From CBDHFQ01 sp965262565 (lineage in GTDB: Bacteria > Bacteroidota > Bacteroidia > J057), in NCBI GenBank assembly GCA_965262565.1, contig CBDHFQ010000026.1, positions 310,001 through 374,000 on the forward strand: 64,000 nt of DNA. The letters are read 5' to 3'. Below the pieces are notes generated by a model, which did not search any database, was not told the origin of the DNA, and saw only the letters and a list, made by a program, of their open reading frames with translations. Numbering within the stretch: the first letter of the stretch is position 1; the number at the start of each line of letters is the position of its first letter. The translations under genes and the position numbers were made by a program. Shown piece by piece: positions 1 through 9,506 of this stretch.

Positions 1-1020
1 ATGAGCCTGGTGTACGATGAAGAACATGAACAAGCAAAGTGGGTAGCTCATATTATCACGCCTGATGTCCTTACGGGAAACTTATCCAGATCTAACGACT
101 TTCGCCCCGACCCGAAGATTAGTACAGGTTCTGCCGTAGAAGCGGATTTTTTCGTCAAATATCAGATGCGCAATGGAACGTATGAATATGATGGATATGG
201 ATATGATCGGGGCCACCTCGCTCCTTCTGCTGATTTTCGTTGGTCTTCTGATGCTATTTCGGAAAGCTATTTTTATTCCAACATGTCTCCACAAGTACCT
301 GAATTGAATAGAGAGAATTGGGCGGAACTGGAGGGAACGCTAAGGGGATATATGTTCCGCAATCCCACTACTCAATTATACGTAGTAACGGGTCCTGTCC
401 TTAAGCCAGGATTACCTAAGATTGAGCGAAGTATTAATGGGGTGAGTATTCCTGAACAATTTTTCAAAGTAGTAGTGGACCTGAAATTTGAGCGGGCTAT
501 CGGCTTTTTGATGCAGAACAATGCAAATAATCTGTCCCTAGCAGAATGTGCTGTCCCTATTGATGATATAGAAGCTCTGACAGGATTAAATTTCTTTCCC
601 CGTATTGAGGACGAATTGGAAGATCAATTGGAACAACAACACTTTCCCCACATTTGGCTGCCGGAAGAATTCCAGGGAGATGCAGAACCTATCAATGTAG
701 AGATTTTACCTAAAAATACCTTTAATACAACTGCTGCCAAGTTTTTTGCGGATAGGGGGACTGAGGTAAAAATTTGTGGAACCGTTGTGAGTACCAAGCT
801 TACTCAAAAAGGCCATATTTTTCTTAATCTTGACAGACAGTTTCCCAATCAAGTATTTACGGTAGCGATCTGGAAGGATGACAGGGTTAATTTCAGTTAT
901 GAACCCCATATTGAATTAAAAGGGCGGACAGTGATTGTCGAAGGGCAAGTGAGAACATCGAATGGAACTCCCACCATGAATCTCGATCACGAAAAGCATC
1001 TTCAATTTTACAGTAAATAA
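1..1020 (+). CDS. DNA/RNA non-specific endonuclease (NUC1 family) with C-terminal OB-like domain, probably 5'-partial
   Basis: A beta-beta-alpha metal nuclease that would cut DNA and RNA without sequence preference. The signature DRGHLAPSADF is present, with the catalytic His at residue 72 of the visible frame. The NMSPQ stretch follows, and N103 in ELNRENW fits the magnesium-binding Asn of the family (family knowledge). The nuclease domain ends near residue 205. Residues 240-339 form a separate beta-rich unit (VKICGTVVS, HIFLNLD, VIVEGQVR) that looks like an OB fold for nucleic-acid binding. The frame is open from base 1 and no signal peptide is visible although the family is usually secreted. 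The ATG at base 1 is therefore probably internal and the true start lies outside the window. The family call is firm; the OB call is by pattern only. Confidence 0.85.
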   Translation: MSLVYDEEHEQAKWVAHIITPDVLTGNLSRSNDFRPDPKISTGSAVEADFFVKYQMRNGTYEYDGYGYDRGHLAPSADFRWSSDAISESYFYSNMSPQVPELNRENWAELEGTLRGYMFRNPTTQLYVVTGPVLKPGLPKIERSINGVSIPEQFFKVVVDLKFERAIGFLMQNNANNLSLAECAVPIDDIEALTGLNFFPRIEDELEDQLEQQHFPHIWLPEEFQGDAEPINVEILPKNTFNTTAAKFFADRGTEVKICGTVVSTKLTQKGHIFLNLDRQFPNQVFTVAIWKDDRVNFSYEPHIELKGRTVIVEGQVRTSNGTPTMNLDHEKHLQFYSK

Positions 1021-1091
1021 CAATTACTAAGCTTAGGTGCTTTATCTTGCTTGAGAAATGTAATTACTATTAATCATTGCGTAAAGCGCTC

Positions 1092-2015
1092 ATGAGAATT
1101 TATTATGTATATCTGGCAATAGCTGCGATCGTTTGGGGACTTAATTTTCACCTGGCCAAAGTCATGCTCTCCCACACCTCTATCATAGAGGCAGGATTAT
1201 GGCGATATGTATTCGGTGTATTTGTCCTGTTTATCATCTCCCTTAAGTACTTACCTGCTTGGTCCGTCATTGTCAAATACTCCAAAGCCTTATTTTATGT
1301 GGGATTTATCGGGCTATTTGGGTTCAATTTTTTCTTCTTTTTAGGCATCTCAAAAACTTCTGCCATTAATGCCTCTCTCATTGCCAGTCTCAATCCTGCG
1401 TTCACCTTAATTTGTTCCTATGTTATATTGAGTACTGCTATTACCCGGAATCAAATTTTGGGAATTTTCATGGCCTTGCTGGGAGTATTTCTGTTAATAT
1501 TAAAGGGAGATTTGGGTGCCATATCCAGCATTACCGTTGCTGAAGGAGATTTTTGGATGTTGATTGCCTGTTTGGTCTTTGCTTTGCATCATGTATGGGT
1601 AAAGAAATACGCTAAAGGACTCCCAAATCAATCTTTTACTTTTCTTACCAATGCTGTTTGCCTGGCTGGATTCTTTTTGATTCTTCCTTTTCAGCCATTG
1701 GGGACTATTAGCTCGTATCCTTTATCCTTCTGGGGAGCTGCTATAGGAATGGGGGCGGTTGGTACCGCTTTAGCCTATTATCTTTGGAACCTTAGCGTGG
1801 CGAAAGTAGGGCCGCTACAGGCTGGGATTTTTATTAATCTGGTTCCACTTTCTACAGCCATGTTTGCCATCTTCTTGGGTGAACTGGTCCATTGGTATCA
1901 CATTCTGAGTGGTACGATCATCTTGTGTGGTATTTTTATTATGCAAAGACCGGCAAAAGGAGCTGTTTCCAAGGTGATAGCACCTGTAAGTCAGCCAAGC
2001 TCCCAGAAAATATAG
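1092..2015 (+). CDS. EamA/DMT-family transporter
   Basis: A drug/metabolite transporter superfamily protein of the inner membrane, likely exporting a small metabolite; the substrate cannot be read from sequence. The 307-residue chain is almost all hydrophobic helices, about ten, arranged as two EamA halves. The first half opens with AAIVWGLNFHLAKVM and the second with FWMLIACLVFALHHVWVK. The second half carries GMGAVGTALAYYLWN, typical of the final EamA helices. The frame extends upstream to a TTG at 1077, but the ATG at 1092 is a better start because the conserved N-terminal helix begins just after it. It stands alone on the plus strand between the nuclease and a minus-strand group. Confidence 0.88.
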   Translation: MRIYYVYLAIAAIVWGLNFHLAKVMLSHTSIIEAGLWRYVFGVFVLFIISLKYLPAWSVIVKYSKALFYVGFIGLFGFNFFFFLGISKTSAINASLIASLNPAFTLICSYVILSTAITRNQILGIFMALLGVFLLILKGDLGAISSITVAEGDFWMLIACLVFALHHVWVKKYAKGLPNQSFTFLTNAVCLAGFFLILPFQPLGTISSYPLSFWGAAIGMGAVGTALAYYLWNLSVAKVGPLQAGIFINLVPLSTAMFAIFLGELVHWYHILSGTIILCGIFIMQRPAKGAVSKVIAPVSQPSSQKI

Positions 2016-2048
2016 CGTATACTAAGCTAGGAGGTGAGGTATAGGAGA

Positions 2049-2336
2049 CTATTCGATCTTTAATTTCTTCTTTCTCCATTTAACATATTTTGAAACTTGA
2101 GGATGGGACAATAAAGAGGAAAGCGTATTGAAAGTCTTCCCCATATCGTTGTGAGGGATAAATCTATGTATTTCCTGATGACAATTTTTGCACAAAGAAA
2201 TGGTCTGGTGTAGTTGGTCAGTCGTGTAAATTTTCTTGACCCAATTTTTCCGATGAAGCTTTTTAGGGATCAAATGGTGTTTCGTCAATTCCTCCTCTTC
2301 GCATTCACACAATTCACATACTATAGCATTATCCAT
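2049..2336 (-). CDS. Small HNH endonuclease-like protein
   Basis: A 95-residue protein that is essentially one zinc-stapled HNH (beta-beta-alpha metal) domain. The first Cys pair is C7/C10 (CELC), followed by the HHLIP motif at residues 20-24. The second Cys pair lies in LCKNCHQEIH at 48-57, with H53 and H57 as the late histidines. That is the full McrA-like HNH layout, so nuclease activity is plausible but the target is unknown. A GTG at 2354 would add six residues; I prefer the ATG at 2336. It follows the pRiA4b ORF-3-like gene on the same strand. With the ATG start the gap is 25 bases; with GTG it is 7. They are probably co-transcribed. Confidence 0.78.
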   Translation of the reverse strand: MDNAIVCELCECEEEELTKHHLIPKKLHRKNWVKKIYTTDQLHQTISLCKNCHQEIHRFIPHNDMGKTFNTLSSLLSHPQVSKYVKWRKKKLKIE

Positions 2337-2361
2337 TGGCACAACAAATATCACTACTTAT

Positions 2362-3888
2362 CTATCTACGCTTATTCTCCTGTAGGGAACTAATAAATAA
2401 CTGATTTAGAAGTGGGGTACTTTTAACATAAATTTTTCTTTCTTCGCGCTCCCCTTCTTTCCTAAGATTAATTAATCCCCACTTGTAAAACGCACGCTCA
2501 AACACTCTGATATTAAGCATGCGTTCCATTAAGGGATAGCCATAGGAATCCATCATTTCCTGATCTACTATTCCCAATTGAAATTGGGGGAAAATTTCCA
2601 GGTATTTCTCTAAGTAAAATGAAGATTCCCTTTCTTCAGATCCATATTTCTTAAATAATAGCACCAGTACTCCTAATCCAAACTGCCCAAAGTGTTCATC
2701 CATGAATCCATCCCAATACGACCAATTAAATTTCTCACAATAGGTATGAAATATCTCTTTGAATAGAGTGGTAGCATTTTTTTCTATGGATAGCTTTTCT
2801 CCTTTCTTAGTTAATGAAAAAATTCCTTTCTGCAGTTTCAGCAATCCTGCCATTCTACATACTAATCTTAAGGTATGTATTTCTTCATGCTCTGTTTCTG
2901 TCCTCGGTTTTCCTATCACGCTTTCTTTATGTTCCAATGACATAATTCCTGAGTCATCTAGCGCCTTAACGAGTTTTAAAGGTAAATTTCCTTTTTTAGT
3001 GGCTTTTATTTTTCCCTCTTCATGTACAAGATTTAAAAATAGATGGGTCAATTTAAAGTAGGGGGATTGGTGAAGCGAAAATAAAGGTAAGTCTGTATTG
3101 ATTTTAATAGGAGAATTTTCAGCAAAGGGAGTTGAAATCAGCGTATAAAAGTCTTTGATGGTTAGCTGATATTCTCTGGGAACAATCATGGTAGATTCCT
3201 CAGATTCCAGCAGTTGGCTTACTTCTAGTTGGTCTTGTGCTAATGGGGGATTTCCATCAAATTCGTATTCATATTCTCCTTCCAGCATACTAAAAAGCAA
3301 GTCCAATTCTTTTTCTTGCTGCAAAACGTTTCTCCCGTAACTTTCAAAATCATTTCTAATGATATTAACATCCATTAGTTCTGGGTCAAATCCTAGTTTG
3401 TCCCATTCATTTAGCATTTTTATATGATTCGGATGTGAGTTGTCCTGAAAAGCTTTTACTAACTCCATATACATAGATGCCCCTCCACTGTCTTCTAGAG
3501 GGCCACTTCTTTCTCCATCTAATAATCTCGGATAAAGAAATAATCCTTCGTCATCTGTTCTGGAATCTACCTTTAAGGTTATTCTCCAATGATCTCCAAA
3601 ATCATAGGTATAATTTATTTCCTGTCCCTTTCTCTTGATAATGGATTTCAACAGCGTTTCATCTGCGGAAAACTCTATGGAGTTATTAGCGAATAGGTTA
3701 TTACTTTTATGTACAATAATTTTTTTCTGTGTTTCGAACTCAAATAAATGTTCATTTGACCATCGCATTAAGATTTGAATCAGAAAATGTAGGTCGAGGA
3801 AGCTAAAATTATCAGTAACCTCAAACTGCCTCCAAATGGTAGGGAAAATATCTTGTACAGTGAGCTGAAATTGGAGGACTTTATTCAT
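2362..3888 (-). CDS. Plasmid pRiA4b ORF-3-like protein with C-terminal winged-helix-like region
   Basis: A 508-residue protein of unknown function. Residues 1-175 match the pRiA4b ORF-3 family: LQFQLTVQDIFPTIWRQFEV at the start, then the YTYDFGDHWRITL core and the DGERSGPLEDSGG stretch. The remaining two thirds carry a helical region with winged-helix-like pieces (RLVCRMAGLLKLQKGIFSLT, then KKGEKL), as in other long members. The family occurs on chromosomes and mobile elements and has no settled biochemical role. The gene starts one base after the stop of the M3 peptidase gene and runs into the HNH gene, so the three look like one operon. No catalytic site can be named. Confidence 0.75.
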   Translation of the reverse strand: MNKVLQFQLTVQDIFPTIWRQFEVTDNFSFLDLHFLIQILMRWSNEHLFEFETQKKIIVHKSNNLFANNSIEFSADETLLKSIIKRKGQEINYTYDFGDHWRITLKVDSRTDDEGLFLYPRLLDGERSGPLEDSGGASMYMELVKAFQDNSHPNHIKMLNEWDKLGFDPELMDVNIIRNDFESYGRNVLQQEKELDLLFSMLEGEYEYEFDGNPPLAQDQLEVSQLLESEESTMIVPREYQLTIKDFYTLISTPFAENSPIKINTDLPLFSLHQSPYFKLTHLFLNLVHEEGKIKATKKGNLPLKLVKALDDSGIMSLEHKESVIGKPRTETEHEEIHTLRLVCRMAGLLKLQKGIFSLTKKGEKLSIEKNATTLFKEIFHTYCEKFNWSYWDGFMDEHFGQFGLGVLVLLFKKYGSEERESSFYLEKYLEIFPQFQLGIVDQEMMDSYGYPLMERMLNIRVFERAFYKWGLINLRKEGEREERKIYVKSTPLLNQLFISSLQENKRR

Positions 3889-3889
3889 G

Positions 3890-5623
3890 TTAGCTTAACT
3901 TTTGATATTGCTCAAGACAAAAAGTTAGACATGATTTTACGTATTCAGAAGAGAAATCGAATGAAATTCCTGCAGCTTCATATATTTCGGGGATAGTTTT
4001 AGTATATCCCAGTTTTAGGGCTGCAAGGTAATCATTCAGTCCCTGGTCTGGATCTTCCTTAAATCGTTTCCAAATAGCAATAGCTCCTAATTGGGCGATG
4101 GCATATTCAATGTAATAGAAAGGAACTTCATAAATATGCAATTGTTTCTGCCATAGAATCCTTAGGGAATCCTCATATCCACTCCAATCAACTTTATCCC
4201 CTTGGAATCTTCGGTAAAGTTCTACCCATTTTTCTTCTCGTTCTTCGTGTGTGTGATTGGGATGAATATAAAGCCATTGTTGGAAAGCATCTACCGTCGC
4301 CACCCAGGAAAACACAGATATCGTTCTGGATAATTGTGTCTTTTTGGATCTGTTTCGCTCTGCAGGATCTGGATAAATAATATCATAATAATCTAATGCC
4401 ATGAGTTCCATACTCATCGAAGCTAACTCTGCCACTTCTGAAGGCGTATCTTTTTGACCGACCAAAGGAATGCTATCTATGAGAAATGAATGAATAGCAT
4501 GTCCGCTTTCGTGTAAAATGGTGGTGATGTCATCCTGTGTTCCCGTAGCATTCATAAAAATAAAGGGAATACCTGTTTCTTGTAAAGGATAGTTATAACC
4601 TCCCGGAGACTTTCCAGGTCGGTTTTCCAAATCCAAAAATCCCTTTTTATCCATCAATTGCAGCATACTCCCCAATTCCGGTTTTATACTGGAAAGTAAT
4701 TTCACGGTCTTTTCCGTCAATATGTGAGGCTTATCGAAAGGTCTTAGGGGTTCATCACCAAAAATATCAATATGGAGATCCCACGGACGGAGTGGAGCAA
4801 TGTCCAATTTACGCTCCCTTTCTTCTAATAATTGTTCCAATACAGGCTTTGCCTCCACTTCAATCGCATGATGGAAAGTTTGCGTATCGGATAATTGATA
4901 ATCAAATCTTCCCATCTCCCTAAACTTGTATTCTGTATAAGAAGAGAACCCAGCATTAACTGCTATCTGGTGTCTTTTTTGAATAAGATCGTCTAATAAC
5001 TTATGAAGCTTCTCTCTATCCTGTAGCCTTCTCTGCCTAACCTTTTCCCACACTATTTGCCGCTCATCTCTATCTTTCTTTTCCAACCATTTAGCTGCCT
5101 GCTGAGTAGTGAGGGTCTGACTATCGTGTTCAATCGTCATCTCTCCAGAAATAGCTCCAAATTGTTGGGCTAAACTTTTTGCTTCTGCCTGGATAGCTAC
5201 ATTCTCTTCCCGGAAAAGGGCTATCTCGTTTTTGAGCGCTCTTAAATAAGGGAAGAAATCGCTATAGTTTTGCTCTACTTCTTCGAATAATGGATGCAGA
5301 ATGAGCTTTTGATGAATTTTGTGGAAGAAGATGGTCACTTGAGGAGATACCTGAGTCACAAAATACTGATAGCTATCCACATATTCTTGATTTCTGGTAT
5401 CCGTCGTCATACGAATAAATCGCCAGGCCTCTTCTTCACTTACCACAGCCTGAACTTCACTAATTCTTTTCAAATACTCAATTAGTTCATCAATGCTTTT
5501 CGGATCGGCTGAAAGAAGCATATCAATGTATGGCTTAATGCTCTCCCAATCTGTCAATTCGAAGTTTGCCGGAATCATTGATCTTTTAGCCGTTTTATCT
5601 TTTATATCTATAGAGATAAACAT
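3890..5623 (-). CDS. M3 family oligoendopeptidase
   Basis: A zinc metallopeptidase of the thimet/PepF family, expected in the cytoplasm to cut short peptides. The zinc motif is HESGH at residues 371-375, with E372 as the general base. E399 in SEVAELAS, 24 residues on, fits the third ligand. The 577-residue length is usual for oligoendopeptidase F-type enzymes. The N-terminal half is mostly helical, and no signal peptide is visible. The C-terminal half contains YEDSLRILWQKQLHIYEVPF and YIEYAIAQLGA, typical of the substrate-binding helices of M3. It is the first gene of a tight minus-strand unit with the pRiA4b-like and HNH genes. Whether the peptidase shares a process with them is unknown. Confidence 0.9.
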   Translation of the reverse strand: MFISIDIKDKTAKRSMIPANFELTDWESIKPYIDMLLSADPKSIDELIEYLKRISEVQAVVSEEEAWRFIRMTTDTRNQEYVDSYQYFVTQVSPQVTIFFHKIHQKLILHPLFEEVEQNYSDFFPYLRALKNEIALFREENVAIQAEAKSLAQQFGAISGEMTIEHDSQTLTTQQAAKWLEKKDRDERQIVWEKVRQRRLQDREKLHKLLDDLIQKRHQIAVNAGFSSYTEYKFREMGRFDYQLSDTQTFHHAIEVEAKPVLEQLLEERERKLDIAPLRPWDLHIDIFGDEPLRPFDKPHILTEKTVKLLSSIKPELGSMLQLMDKKGFLDLENRPGKSPGGYNYPLQETGIPFIFMNATGTQDDITTILHESGHAIHSFLIDSIPLVGQKDTPSEVAELASMSMELMALDYYDIIYPDPAERNRSKKTQLSRTISVFSWVATVDAFQQWLYIHPNHTHEEREEKWVELYRRFQGDKVDWSGYEDSLRILWQKQLHIYEVPFYYIEYAIAQLGAIAIWKRFKEDPDQGLNDYLAALKLGYTKTIPEIYEAAGISFDFSSEYVKSCLTFCLEQYQKLS

Positions 5624-5739
5624 ATATATCTTTTTTTACACATGAAACTACAACAGATTTACTAAAATTTCCACTTACACTTATCCGTTATTTAAAAAAT
5701 ACTCCATCCTCCTTGTTTTACCTATTTACCTGTTCACTC

Positions 5740-7209
5740 ATGGATAAGATCCGGCAGCTTTTTCAAGCGATGTCATCTTCAGACATTCGACTGTTGAAGC
5801 AACATCTTTCAGTTTCTTCTCACCGTTCTGGTAAGAGTTTGAAATTCATTAGCATCCTCGAAAAACAACCAGACTGTTCAGAGGAAATGGTATTTAAGTC
5901 TTTATACAAAAAGGCTAATCGAAAAGCATTTAACATGCTTAAATCAAGGCTATTTGAGAAAATGTTACATGTGATGGTGCTTAATGAAGGTTGCCCTAAG
6001 GAACAATTATCTGGTGAACAACTTATTCTCTATGCTTCTCTTCTTCGACAAAAGGGGCTTTATGATACGGCATTTGACTTCCTGAAGAAGTGTCTCACTT
6101 TTGCAGAAATCCAAGGTATTCCCGAATTGAGTTTCCTAGCGCTAATGCAAATGAGATTGTTACCTCAGTCGGGCACTGAACATGAGGTTCACTATCAAAG
6201 AAAATTTAACAAGGCATTAGCAGCTTTACATACTGATGTGCTAGGTTCTGAGGTATTTGACAAATGGCAACACACCCAGATTCCCGAAGACAATAAACAA
6301 GTAAGAAAACAAAAGTTATTAATGGAAAAGGAACTTTCCCAACTTGAACATCATTTAACGTCTACGTATACCCCTAGGTCACATTATTTTTACTTATATA
6401 CACATATTCTTCAATTACAACGGCAGGGAAATTATACTAAAGCAAAAACTATCTTATCCGAATTATTAGCCTTGGTGGAATCTCATCCCAGTCTATCAAA
6501 TCCTTTAATCATTAGTGATAGTTATTTATTAGCATCCAAACTGGCCATTCATTTCTATGAATTCGAAGAAAGTAAATCTGCCGCTAAACATGTCATAAAA
6601 ATATCTCATCTGCATCATTCGAATTATTTTCAAGCCAACATTATTTTGGTGTATAGCTATATATTTTTAGGAAAACTGACTGACGCTCAATCAGCTCTCA
6701 AACATTTACCACGCATAAACAAGAACATCCATTCATTTCCTAACTTACAGGACATTACAAATTATCTACAGGCATGTATTTATTTTCTCCGACTCCGTTT
6801 TAGCGAATCCCACAGAGAAACTGTCAGTATCTCCTCTTTATTTAATGATAAAAAAGGATGGAATCCCGCACTTAGAGTGTTTGAGCTAATTATTTTAATG
6901 GAAAACCAGGATTATGATCAAATACTGGATAAATTGGAAAGTTTCCGAAAATATATTCAGCGTCATCAAGTCTCAGGAAGAAGCAAATTATTCTACCAAT
7001 TCTTTACTGTGCTGGCTAAAAACCTCTATTACTTCGATCGACATTCTCGCAAAATGAACAATATCCTAATGGAAATTCAACATTCTACCAAATGGAATCC
7101 CCTTGGATATGAAATCATTAAAGCTGATACCTGGATTATATCAAAGTTAAAGCAAACAGAATACTACGATCATTTTCTTTCTGATATTAGAAAAAATCAT
7201 GGAGCCTGA
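5740..7209 (+). CDS. Hypothetical helical-repeat (TPR-like) protein
   Basis: I do not recognise a named family. The 489-residue chain is almost entirely alpha-helical with TPR-like periodicity, for example QEYDTAFDF-like pairs around LRQKGLYDTAFDFLKKCL, LQRQGNYTKAKTILSELLAL and YIFLGKLTDAQSALKHLP. It has no signal peptide or membrane helix, so it is probably a cytoplasmic scaffold. The frame opens at a TTG at 5713, but the ATG at 5740 (MDKIRQLFQAM) is the likely start. It is divergent from the M3 peptidase gene with about 115 bases between. The AT-rich gap may hold both promoters, but I see no clean Bacteroidota promoter pair there. Confidence 0.7.
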   Translation: MDKIRQLFQAMSSSDIRLLKQHLSVSSHRSGKSLKFISILEKQPDCSEEMVFKSLYKKANRKAFNMLKSRLFEKMLHVMVLNEGCPKEQLSGEQLILYASLLRQKGLYDTAFDFLKKCLTFAEIQGIPELSFLALMQMRLLPQSGTEHEVHYQRKFNKALAALHTDVLGSEVFDKWQHTQIPEDNKQVRKQKLLMEKELSQLEHHLTSTYTPRSHYFYLYTHILQLQRQGNYTKAKTILSELLALVESHPSLSNPLIISDSYLLASKLAIHFYEFEESKSAAKHVIKISHLHHSNYFQANIILVYSYIFLGKLTDAQSALKHLPRINKNIHSFPNLQDITNYLQACIYFLRLRFSESHRETVSISSLFNDKKGWNPALRVFELIILMENQDYDQILDKLESFRKYIQRHQVSGRSKLFYQFFTVLAKNLYYFDRHSRKMNNILMEIQHSTKWNPLGYEIIKADTWIISKLKQTEYYDHFLSDIRKNHGA

Positions 7210-7357
7210 TACATCTTAGTAAGATAACTGGCATTAGTCATTGTTCTAGAAAATACTCTTTAGGTAATTTGGGAATTGGCCATAAACCCATTAATTTTAA
7301 TTTAATACGGCCAAAAGAATTAATTTTTTGAGCTCCCTTACTGACTAATTATTGAAT

Positions 7358-7978
7358 ATGGCCTTTTTAGAAGGATTTCTAGTCGGTCTTGCGTTTGTAG
7401 TTTTTATTGGTCCGGTATTTTTTACACTACTCCATAGCGCGATACAGTTTGGATTTAAATCTGGACTTGCTGTAGCTCTTGGAATATTCGCAAGTGACCT
7501 GATCATAGTCATCATGTGTACCCTTGGAGCTGCTGCTTTCTTAAGTAATCCCCACAACCAGTTCTGGATTGCATTAATAGGAGCTACTCTGCTGATAGGT
7601 TTAGGTATTCAATATATTATTTCCCCTAAATATAAATTTAAAGAAAAGGTTGATTTACAGTCTTTTAGATATATTGATTTCTTTATTAAAGGTTTTCTTA
7701 TCAATTTTTTAAATCCTTTTGTTTTTGCACTTTGGATAGGGATTATCAGCAAAGCCTCTTACTCACACGGAATAAAAGAAGGACTTTTTTTCTATGTAGT
7801 TGGAACACTCCTTGGTATTCTATCAACAGATGTTATTAAAGTACTTTTTGCTGACAAGATAAAAAATGCATTCAGACCTCAATCACTGATTTGGATTTTA
7901 AGGGTTATAGGAGTAGGCCTGATAGGGTTTGGACTCAGATTATTAATATTTGGTATTCTCAGCCTTCCAATCATTTAA
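7358..7978 (+). CDS. LysE/RhtB-family exporter
   Basis: An inner-membrane translocator of the LysE superfamily, which exports amino acids or related small molecules; the substrate is not predictable. The 206-residue chain has about six hydrophobic helices. The family start is clear: FLEGFLVGLAFVVFIGPVFF, with the GP turn in the first helix. It is followed by SAIQFGFKSGLAVALG and later INFLNPFVFALWIG, matching the N-P pair in the fourth helix. An in-frame TTG at 7352 lies two codons upstream, but ATG at 7358 is preferred. A 7-bp inverted repeat (7968-7984) spans its stop codon and may help end transcription before the convergent neighbour. Confidence 0.85.
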   Translation: MAFLEGFLVGLAFVVFIGPVFFTLLHSAIQFGFKSGLAVALGIFASDLIIVIMCTLGAAAFLSNPHNQFWIALIGATLLIGLGIQYIISPKYKFKEKVDLQSFRYIDFFIKGFLINFLNPFVFALWIGIISKASYSHGIKEGLFFYVVGTLLGILSTDVIKVLFADKIKNAFRPQSLIWILRVIGVGLIGFGLRLLIFGILSLPII

Positions 7979-8004
7979 TGATTGAATTTATCCCTCGGGA
8001 TAGT

Positions 8005-8946
8005 CTATGCTAAAAGATACTTCTTCAACTGTACTTTAGCTCTCTGCTGTATTGGTTCAGTAACGTATGGATCTAAAATAAGATTGCTTAACACCTTCAA
8101 GCCTTCTTTATCGTCTCCCTGGTCTAATTTTATGACTGCTTCCTGGATTTTTAATTTAGAATGAGTTTCTATATCACAATCGCAGTCGAGTCCTCTTCCT
8201 ATAGCAGTTAGTTTAGCATCCGTATCTAACAATAAATTGGCTAATATTTCCCACGCTAAGGCAAAATCGGGTTGCCGTTTTAACATGTTTTTAGTCATTG
8301 CAGCTTGCTGTTGGGCATTTGACATATGTTGAATCAACAAATACCCTACATAGGTTCCTTTCAATAATTCTCCTCTTCGTTCAGCATTCAATGTAAATAG
8401 AGCAGATTTGACATCCAGATAACCATTGGGATATCGTTTATCCAGAGTATTAACTATACTCATTGCTTGTCCATAATCCCCTGCAAACAGTAAATTCTTT
8501 GCTATTAAATAGTCTCTAAACGACTCATCTAATGATTCTTCTGAAAGAATTTGAGCCACAGCCTCGAAATCATTACGTATAAGCAATCCCTCCACCTGAA
8601 TTTTAAGCTGCTTCTCTCTTTCAGATAAATAGAGATCTTCTTCTTTGTATTCATCGGGCCAATGCGTTACCTCTGATGTGCGCAATTTACGTCCACTCAA
8701 AGGGTCAACATATAACACCTCATCCTCCACTTCAACAATGGGTTTACTCGGAAGCCCTGCTATTTCTTTGGGGTGGGAAGAAGTATTCACATTGGCACTT
8801 AATAATGGTAATCCGTTTTGAAGGGTAGGTTGAACAATGGATGATTCTTCCATCAGCTCCTGGTTTTGAAGAAAAATGAGTACAGAGATGAGAATTATTG
8901 CCGATAAAACCAAGACAAATAATACATCTATAGGAACCATAGGCAT
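8005..8946 (-). CDS. Membrane-anchored TPR-like protein of unknown function
   Basis: A 313-residue protein with one N-terminal membrane helix (residues 5-25) and a soluble part outside it. Residues 30-110 are low-complexity linker with a small motif, YVDPLSGRKLRTSEVTHW. From about 115 onward the chain is helical with TPR-like pairs, such as FEAVAQILSEESLD, GDYGQAMSIVNTLDKRYPNG and QPDFALAWEILANLLLD. It probably acts as a periplasmic or cytoplasmic-face scaffold. Two Met codons, M1 and M3, are both possible starts. It is convergent with the LysE-type gene and divergent from the VOC gene. No named family is recognised. Confidence 0.65.
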   Translation of the reverse strand: MPMVPIDVLFVLVLSAIILISVLIFLQNQELMEESSIVQPTLQNGLPLLSANVNTSSHPKEIAGLPSKPIVEVEDEVLYVDPLSGRKLRTSEVTHWPDEYKEEDLYLSEREKQLKIQVEGLLIRNDFEAVAQILSEESLDESFRDYLIAKNLLFAGDYGQAMSIVNTLDKRYPNGYLDVKSALFTLNAERRGELLKGTYVGYLLIQHMSNAQQQAAMTKNMLKRQPDFALAWEILANLLLDTDAKLTAIGRGLDCDCDIETHSKLKIQEAVIKLDQGDDKEGLKVLSNLILDPYVTEPIQQRAKVQLKKYLLA

Positions 8947-9056
8947 TCATTATTTTTTCCCGACAATTTGAATATTCTGAATATAAACAAAATCTTTTTC
9001 TTGTTTTGGAGTGGTTTCATCTTTTAGGTAATTTTAATCAACCCAAATTCCTACAT

Positions 9057-9476
9057 ATGATATCACATATTCGCCACTTCACTTTATTTGTTGAAGATCA
9101 AGAAAAAGCCCTATCATTTTACAGAGACGCATTAAATTTTCGCGTCATAGCTAATACGCTGTATGGAGAAAATACAAGGTGGATAGAAGTTGCACCAAAT
9201 GTCGATAACCAATCGGTTATTGTCTTAATAAAAGCAGATACTCCCGAAAAAGAGCAACTCATTGGAAAACAGGCAGTTAACCATGTCCTTTTTACCTTGA
9301 TGACAGATAATTTGGAACAGGATTATCAAGACCTTAAAAGTCGGGGGGTACACTTTTTAGGAGAACCGAAAGATGTTCCCTGGGGACGAGAAGTAGTGTT
9401 TGAAGATTTATATGGAAATAAATTTGATTTAGTAGAGCGGAAACCCATGCCAAGAATGGCTCCAAGAATGGCCTAA
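9057..9476 (+). CDS. VOC family (glyoxalase/bleomycin-resistance fold) protein
   Basis: A 139-residue single-domain vicinal oxygen chelate protein. The N-terminal RHFTLFVEDQEKALSFYRD is the family opening, with a metal-type His, and VNHVLFTLMTDNLEQDYQD begins the second beta-alpha-beta-beta-beta unit. The C-terminal VVFEDLYGNKFDLVE carries the acidic ligand region. Such proteins cover glyoxalase, dioxygenase, epimerase and resistance functions, and the sequence does not separate them. The frame can be read upstream to a TTG at 9006, but that adds 17 residues with no domain, so ATG at 9057 is chosen. The tail repeats PRMAPRMA. It sits alone between two minus-strand genes. Confidence 0.85.
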   Translation: MISHIRHFTLFVEDQEKALSFYRDALNFRVIANTLYGENTRWIEVAPNVDNQSVIVLIKADTPEKEQLIGKQAVNHVLFTLMTDNLEQDYQDLKSRGVHFLGEPKDVPWGREVVFEDLYGNKFDLVERKPMPRMAPRMA

Positions 9477-9506
9477 AGATGGAACCTGTCCTATTAACTT
9501 AAGATC

